From Dastarcus helophoroides (Eukaryota; Arthropoda; Insecta; Coleoptera; Bothrideridae), in the NCBI GenBank assembly GCA_028583605.1, contig CM053327.1, forward strand, positions 16,665,629 to 16,729,628: 64,000 nucleotides of DNA, in the 5' to 3' direction. Positions 58,260 through 64,000 of this stretch are shown here, piece by piece. Positions within the stretch are counted from its first letter, which is position 1. Each line of letters begins with the position of its first letter. The position numbers and the translations under genes are program-made. Under the pieces are notes generated by a model, which saw only the letters and a program-made list of their open reading frames with translations, did no database searches and had not been told where the DNA came from.

Positions 58260-60190
58260 TAAACTAAAATTCAAAATATTAGGAAAAACAGAAAAATCAG
58301 TTCTAAAAGAAGTCCAAATTTCTCCTTTAAAATAAGTCAGTAAAGGTCGAAATTTCCAGTTTGAATTCGAAATTTTGGAAAGAAAGCTAACATTTTACGA
58401 TTAAAGTAGGATTGTTAAAAAGAAGTCTGGATGTCATTTAGAAGTCGACACATTGAAAAACAAAATAAAATGAAATAAATAAAAATTAACAAAAAACTGA
58501 TGCACTTGTCAGCAAATGTGTATTTCAAATTTTGAAAAAACCACCAATTTCTAAATAATTTGTTACTTTAAAATATGTTATATTTTAAAGCAATTATTTA
58601 AGCAGTTATTAAAGAAAATTTAATTTTTAAATTGACTAATTCATTGCCTACAAAGTTCATTTTGGTAAGATGATAAAACTAAAAGTTTTGTAAACTTCCA
58701 CAGTTTGGCTGCAAATTTAAATTAATGTAAGGTATAGGAGTGTAAATTTTAATACCAGCATATCAATCATAAATGAGGTTGGAGGTTTCAGCTTGCAATG
58801 AATTCTTTATTACTTTAGTAATATTTTATGGTTACTTACAGTTACCTTTTTTATATATCCCTCTTTAAAGCGACAATAATTTTTTTCCTTTTTTTCTCTG
58901 ATAGACATCTTTTGATGGGTTCAGGCTTCAAATTTTGTGGGGGCTTCTTACTGGAAGTTGTTATTCCATTATTATATGATATAGAATTGAACCTTAAATC
59001 TAGTCCACGAATTGATAAAATACTTCCAGATTAGAGTCGAAAAAAAAAATCATAATCGGTGAACAATGTCAAAATTTCGAGTTTACAGTAAAAATCTCGG
59101 AAAAAGAAAAACAATTAAAAGCTTGACTTTTAAGGAAATATTTTATGCTTTCAAAAACTTTAAACTAGTCTAAAAATTTCAAAGACCAAAGTCTACACTT
59201 CGAAGTTGAAGACAAAATTATGCAACAAAAATCAAAAATCATTAGAAAAAAGTTAAATTTTTTTATTTATAGCGAAGATTTTGAATAAAAAGCTTGAGTT
59301 TTTGAGAAAAAGTAGTGAGTAAATTCGAAATTTTAAAAATAAAAGGCAAAGCTCTAAAAATGGTTGAGATTTTATTGGTTTTGTAAATAAGAGTAAAAAC
59401 CAATGTTTGAATTTTGGAATTTGAATTTTCGATGAAACTATAATGTACTAATTAAAAGGTCCCCGAATTTTCGAGAAAATAGTTGACGTTTCGAAATTAG
59501 CATTGACATTTCCAGAAAAATCTTAAATTTTTGGGTTTATATTCATAATTTAAAGAAAGTCATTGGATTTTGAAGATTGAGGTAGTTTCGAAAACAAGTC
59601 AAAATCGTTAGAGCAATTTTAAATTCATTATTTTAACTCGAATTTTTAGGACAAAGAAGTAAAAAATGACAGTTTGAAGCTTGATAAAAAATCGAAATTG
59701 TGATTTTTTAAGTAAAATTATGGGGAAACAAAATAAAGGTTAAAAAGCTAAACGTCAAAATATGTAAAAAAAATGAAAATTTTGAGAAAATACTTCAAAT
59801 TTATTTATTATTCTATTACTAATGTTTAGAGGATAAAAATCAAAATTTGTACAAACAATTCAGTATTTCTCTGAAGATGATAGCTTGGCTAGCGAAACGC
59901 GTTAGAGCAAACTTTGTTGTGTTTTTTATCTTTCTTGGTTTTAGGGGACAAGATTTGTATTTCAATTTTTAAAAAATTGAAATTATGAATGTAAACTCGA
60001 AATTTACAGGAAAACAGAAATTGCAATTTTAATGTAAATTTGAAAAAGTGGAAATTTTGCTAAAAATTTAAATTATTAAAAAAAATTTGCATAACAAAGT
60101 TTCCCACTATCAAACTCACTATTTCGATATTAAAGTCGAAATTTGGAAAAATTCAATCTATCTGGAAAAAGTGCAAATTTTGAGTTAAAC
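58260..60190. repeat. AT-rich GAAATTTCGA filler block
   Basis: About 1.9 kb of degenerate words such as AAAATTTCGAG, GAAAAAGTC and AAATTTTGAG, the same style as inside the hAT-like elements. A family B repeat (about 59865-59985) lies within it. I found no terminal repeats or target duplication. Confidence 0.5.
59865..59985 (+). repeat. Dispersed repeat family B, + strand copy with hammerhead-like core
   Basis: CTGAAGATGA at 59871-59880, then stem-loop TAGC-TTG-GCTA, GCGAAAC, GCGTT, AGAGCAA, followed by TTGTTGTGTTTTTTATC, TTTCTTGGTTTTAGGGGA and CAAGATTTG. In the family consensus CTCT before CTGAAGA pairs with AGAG after the GTT, giving stem I; here only three pairs remain. Stem II carries one mismatch and an extra T. 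Confidence 0.6.
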
Positions 60191-60265
60191 TTTTTGGAGA
60201 AATTAAAACAAAAACTGAAAGTAGAAATGCATAATTTTGCGAAAAAAAGGTAAACATTTGGAGAG

Positions 60266-60431
60266 TACATCTCTCGTAGCAACCTACTCGGGCAGTTCAG
60301 ATGTATCACACAGCGAAGGGCATCGGCCCCGCAAACTATCTGGAGACATCGGCTCCGGGGTCCTGCTAACGAATAAATTCTATAAAACTGGTGAAAAAAA
60401 TGTTTCCGAAACATCCTCAGACAAGAAATGA
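60266..60431 (+). CDS. Host gene, probable last exon with stop
   Basis: If the acceptor is GAGAG ending at 60265, the first base T completes GG|T (Gly), matching the phase left at 54738. 54 residues follow (TSLVATYSGSSDVSHSEGHR … SETSSDKK) to TGA at 60429-60431. The composition is sharply GC-richer than the AT-rich filler on both sides and the Ser-rich style matches the gene. AATAAA at 60454-60459 is a possible polyadenylation signal. The weak point is the poor polypyrimidine tract, so the exact start is uncertain. Confidence 0.55.
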
Positions 60432-61785
60432 ACGTGAAAAGATGTCCCATTTTAATAAAAACCGACCATACTCGGAAGTTATTGGCTGTGTTTCATTTTC
60501 AAGAGCCAATCGTCCTGTATTTAAAAAATATTAAATGATTATATAAATAAAATTTACATTTATATTTAAGTATTCGCTCATTTTATTAATGCCTTAGAAG
60601 TAGTGTTCAATGGAATATAGCAACAAAAAATGAAAAGCAGTATTATTAGATGGCTATCACAAAACAACCAATTTTAGCATTTGAACTAAATATGTATTAC
60701 TGTTGATAAAATTAATCATAATTTTTACATCTTATTAAATGTTTTTCAAAAGTTTTTTCTTCCATATTTTTTAAAACCAATGAAACGAATCAGGGATAAT
60801 CTAAAAATGTAACTATCCAGATGGAAAAAGTCAAATAATGTTTAGCTTCTAGACGACTAAATTCTTAAAGAATCAATTCCTTTCAAGATAATTATTTTAT
60901 AAAAGAATAATAATTAATCAAATTCGTGAAAGTTACACATTCCTTGGACATTAAAGCTTAACATTGTTCCCAAGGTCGTTAAAAGCATTAAGTGTCTTTA
61001 TTAAATGCTTTGGGTGAGAAATGCAAATTATCTTAAATTCCATAATACTTGTTTCAACTTCATTTTTTATTTTATATTGATTGATTTTAATTAAAACATT
61101 TTGAAAAGTTATAACTGTTGCAGGAATACGCACCTTTAATAAGAAGGTGTAAAAAATAATCGTATGTAATTTGCAAGTCTTAACACTGTGGATATTTTAA
61201 GAATGTTTCTGATTATATATATTTATTGTTAAGATATGTATACTTAATAATTAACTACCGCTACTAGGCCTACAATTTAATGTACCACGAGAACTGTTAA
61301 ATTGATTAAAATTAAAACGAAATTATCCGATTATCTTTTACATATTTAAAGTATATATTTTATTGCGGTGTTCTAAACAATGCCCTTTAATGAAATTTGT
61401 ATTGTACTTTTTTATTGTGTAAAATAAATTCAACCATTAGTTTTAAAATGTTTTTTTTTCTGCGAAAGCTTAAACACATGATGGGTATCCTGAGTAAAAT
61501 AAACGTTTTGGTGGAAAATTTATTTGACTCTTTTAGTAATGGCGCTCTTACGTATTAAATATAGGTAACAAGTTACGTCCTGGCTTCAACGTTTCTAAAG
61601 TTTTTCACTTTTCATACAATTTTAAACCTTCAACTTTTAAACCTACAGTGAGGTACGGTTATAATAACTTTCAAGGGCAATAGAAAACCACTTATAAAAA
61701 GCGGACATCGCAAAAGGCAGATATTATATTTTTCTGCATTAAACTTTTTTATTGCAATAATAATTGCATAATATATGTTATATAC
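60432..61785. other. 3' flank of host gene, no further gene seen
   Basis: It starts with the possible 3' UTR (AATAAA at 60454; others further on). The rest is AT-rich with no recognisable coding region, RNA or element boundary. Confidence 0.5.
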
Positions 61786-62116
61786 TGTTACGCGTTATCG
61801 ATTCAAATGATTAATGCGCCGTGAATTGTACCCACCTTATTCCGGAACACAACAATTGTAATTCACTAATACTACTTAACTAATTTGTTCATTGATTTCT
61901 AACAACCAACTAACTAACTAACTGAGGGAAAGCCAACCGGACCCCCCTATATATAGATCCCGATTCGGGTTCTAGAAAAATCAAGCGGATAAGGCTTATC
62001 GTTTGCCGAAATTTCTGAGCGCTTACCTTGCCGTTTGATTTATTATCGCGGCCGCTTTCCCCCTTATCAATTTTTTAGAAAATTTCAATTAAACTTTATA
62101 ACTACATTTTGTTACA
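61786..62116 (-). mobile_element. Solo LTR (Ty3/gypsy-like)
   Basis: On the - strand it starts TGTAACAAAATG and ends CGCGTAACA, so it obeys the TG…CA rule. A 4-bp target duplication ATAC lies at 61782-61785 and 62117-62120. A TATATA box on the - strand (about 61950) sits upstream of a GC-rich stretch. Length 331 bp. No internal coding region remains, so it arose by recombination between two LTRs. Confidence 0.8.
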
Positions 62117-62186
62117 ATACTAAAAAAGCACTCTGATGTAGGAGGTACGAAAAGTAGGATACGTAAAGTGAATAAGTAAAATTAAA

Positions 62187-62275
62187 AGTAGTGGTGGCAG
62201 TGGCTCTGTAGTTAAGGAGTCTGGCTCTCACGTGAAGGTCCCGGGATCGAACCCCGGTCACCGATCACACATTTT
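62187..62275 (+). repeat. tRNA-like sequence, probably SINE-derived
   Basis: A box-like TGGCTCTGTAGTTAAGGAG and T-arm CCGGGATCGAACCCCGG with perfect stem pairing. The acceptor stem does not close properly and the anticodon arm (TGGCTCTCACGTGAAGG) is poor. A working tRNA is unlikely. Confidence 0.5.
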
Positions 62276-62589
62276 TTAATTCTACTACAATTTCAGAACT
62301 GGGATTAGGGATCTATCTGACAGCATAGTACTTACAGTGTCTCACACTCAAAGTCGGACACCCAGAAATAATTAAAGGAACAACGAAACATACGACACTT
62401 ATTATTGACGAAAATATATCAAGATAGAATGTTATTGATAACTATATCTAATGTAAATTAATATAATTATAACCTAAAATTGTTACTTTAGGTACTGTAA
62501 AAACCTATGCAAAGCTAATCTCGTAATGATGTTAGCTCACACTTGAAAGTTGGACAGGATAAATGGCAATGAATATTAGTTGTAATAAT

Positions 62590-63060
62590 TGCGGCTAATA
62601 ATTTGTCGGGCCACCTCCAGTCTTAATGACAGTCTGTAGACGTCGAGGCATAGAAGAGATCAATGTTTTTACAATGTTCGATAAAATATTATTGCATTCA
62701 TCCCCCGTAATACATCCTTATGTCTCTATTTAATTAATCCCCCAAATCTTTCTATTGGGCTGAGAATTGCAGATTTCGAAGGTGATTAACTAAATGAGAG
62801 CAGTTATATAGAAACCATTGGTGAACGAGAGCAGTAATTTGTTTTGGATTCTTGTCCCGTTTCAGCAAAGACGTGATTCCCAACCCAAAATTTCAGTATT
62901 TTTACACAAAAGGGTTTATAAGATATCAAGGCACATAATTATTTTTATGAAATGCAAATGTTTTTATCTCCTATTCCTACAACTGTCATGCAACCCCAAA
63001 ACGAAGATACCTCCTCGACCATCTGGCAACAATTTCATAGAAAATTAAATGGCAATGAAA
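62590..63060 (-). pseudogene. Tc1-like transposase C-terminal relic
   Basis: On the - strand the end of a Tc1/Tc3-type transposase is plain: LISSMPRRLQTVIKTGGGPT (62607-62670). Upstream of it a block reads VEEVSSFWGCMTVVGIGD (about 62960-63025), corresponding to the VMVWGCM region. Frames are broken. Similar phrases at 62338 (CACACTCAAAGTCGGACA) and 62537 (CACACTTGAAAGTTGGACA) may be remnants of its termini. Confidence 0.7.
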
Positions 63061-63829
63061 AACGTCGTGAATTTATAAAAATTTCTTAATTTAGGTAATA
63101 TTGATTGCGATTGCAGATAAAAATAGTGTATGTACCCGGAGTAAAAGCACAATCCTGGACTGAGATGTTTACATCGTCGTCCGGAAATATATTGCTTTTA
63201 CTACTATACATATACACCATTATACCATTTTTTGTCTTCTTAAATATTTTGGGGAATTTCGGTATTTCTATATTTTTAATAATAAAAAAATTGTAAATAC
63301 AAATACAAAAACATTTGAAGACACGACGTTATTTTTTTAGTCGTCCAAAATATTTATAGTTACACCATTTTTTTTTTATTCCGCTTCACTTTTGGGGCTT
63401 CCATTTAACATCTTGAGCAGCATCCCTTCAAATCTGCCTTTAATATTCCTAATGTGTCGCAAGTTATATACAAATTATTCATCATTTTTCGTGAATGAAT
63501 TCTGGTTTCCTTCAACTTCGCATTTCAACGGTGAACATTTTTAAAAATGCAAAATTATAACTAACGCACCACCACGACTAGAATAGAATAATAGATTCAA
63601 AGGTTTGCACTCATTTTAGTACCCGCTAGAATTGAAGACCGCATGCAATATTTATATCAGTCATAGACATTGTGGATTGGTTTCTCTTTTAAGTGTTCAG
63701 TGATATAACCTGAAATAAAATTGTTAGCACAGTGTTGTTCTTAGAAGTAAAAGTTGAGTTTTATTGGACTAGAAGTAGTCTAAAATGAGCCCTTATAAAT
63801 TGTCTACATGTTAGTAAAAGTTTCATTAA
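63061..63829. other. Non-coding DNA, nothing identified
   Basis: AT-rich. The frame at 63105-63296 has no recognisable motif and may belong to the Tc1 relic region. No RNA genes or repeat boundaries recognised. Confidence 0.4.
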
Positions 63830-63890
63830 AACCGATGTATCAGTTTCTGAGATTAGCCCCGGACAAAGATTAGTCGATAGACAGACAGAT
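63830..63890 (+). repeat. Diverged retroposon 3' tail
   Basis: CATTAAAACCGATGTATCAG, TTTCTGAGATTAGC and GATAGACAGACAGAT in this order match the usual tail of insect non-LTR retroposons (…AAAATCGGTTCAGTAG… GACAGACAGA). No coding part is attached. Confidence 0.45.
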
Positions 63891-64000
63891 GCTTTTTAAT
63901 GTGGATTATGTTCGGCAAAATGAACACACTTAAAATTTTATCCTTTTAAAATTGTGACTGATTTTAATTTTTTTTATTATTATACCTTATGGATCTTGCG

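Larger units (their letters stand above)
54739..60265 (+). other. Last recognised intron of the host gene
   Basis: Donor GTAAGT at 54739. It contains hammerhead-like motifs (55003-55045; 55808-55935), an 88-bp palindrome (56846-57023), long AT-rich GAAATTTCGA filler (about 58260-60190) and a family B repeat. No further exon fitting phase 2/2 was found, though small ones could be missed. Confidence 0.6.

Noticed and set aside
62187..62275. Functional tRNA gene
   Set aside because: T-arm is good but the acceptor stem does not pair and the anticodon arm is not well formed.
1..64000. CRISPR arrays, operons, bacterial or viral genome segments
   Set aside because: No regularly spaced repeats with unique spacers and no prokaryotic gene organisation; the only retroviral-type signal is a solo LTR.

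Overview
Animal nuclear DNA from an insect, most likely a beetle. This is inference from the base composition (strongly AT-rich), long introns with GT/AG junctions, and the repeat set: mariner/Tc1, hAT and piggyBac-like MITEs, a GIY-YIG Penelope-like element, and Jockey- and RTE-like LINE relics. There are no bacterial-style genes, operons or CRISPR arrays.

One host gene runs left to right across almost the whole window on the + strand. I can place six exons: 4577-4927 (coding part of an exon whose acceptor is at 4513), 7052-7290, 43186-43317 (a small exon of 44 codons' length), 48398-49130, 53186-54738 and probably 60266-60431, which carries the stop. Their splice phases fit (0/0, 2/2, 2/2, 0/0, 2/2), giving a predicted protein of about 1057 aa, or 1013 aa if the 132-nt exon is skipped. 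The protein is Ser/Arg/Pro-rich, looks disordered and has scaffold-like short motifs such as PPxY. I do not recognise the family, so no symbol is given.

The introns, one of them about 36 kb up to the small exon, are filled with transposable elements. From left to right: a Tc1-like relic (2903-4429); a hAT MITE (10414-10636); a 2.85-kb AT-filled hAT-like element with a perfect 8-bp target duplication (12025-14877); a hAT-like element containing a nested MITE (14940-15900); a TTAA-flanked piggyBac-like MITE (16878-17428); a Jockey-like LINE fragment (about 18160-19920); three copies of a hammerhead-like repeat (family B, 20.0, 21.8 and 26.0 kb); a hAT cluster with a nested MITE (28072-31656); an RTE-like LINE relic (35.4-36.6 kb); an apparently intact DD41D mariner with terminal inverted repeats of about 470 bp (37340-39474) directly abutting a second TA-flanked element (39481-40414); two copies of a DD34D mariner, one internally deleted (41627-42513) and one full length but broken (45230-46513); promoter-like repeats (family A, 2.5, 44.4 and 52.2 kb); and a Penelope-like element with a hammerhead ribozyme candidate (49631-51131). 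Downstream of the last exon lie a solo LTR (61786-62116) and a Tc1-like relic (62.6-63.1 kb).

The most notable signals are a set of hammerhead-like motifs (49.8, 55.0, 55.8-55.9 kb and family B), the intact long-TIR DD41D mariner, the small exon at 43.2 kb, AT-rich filler shared by two hAT-like elements with different termini, and an 88-bp near-perfect palindrome at 56.9 kb.
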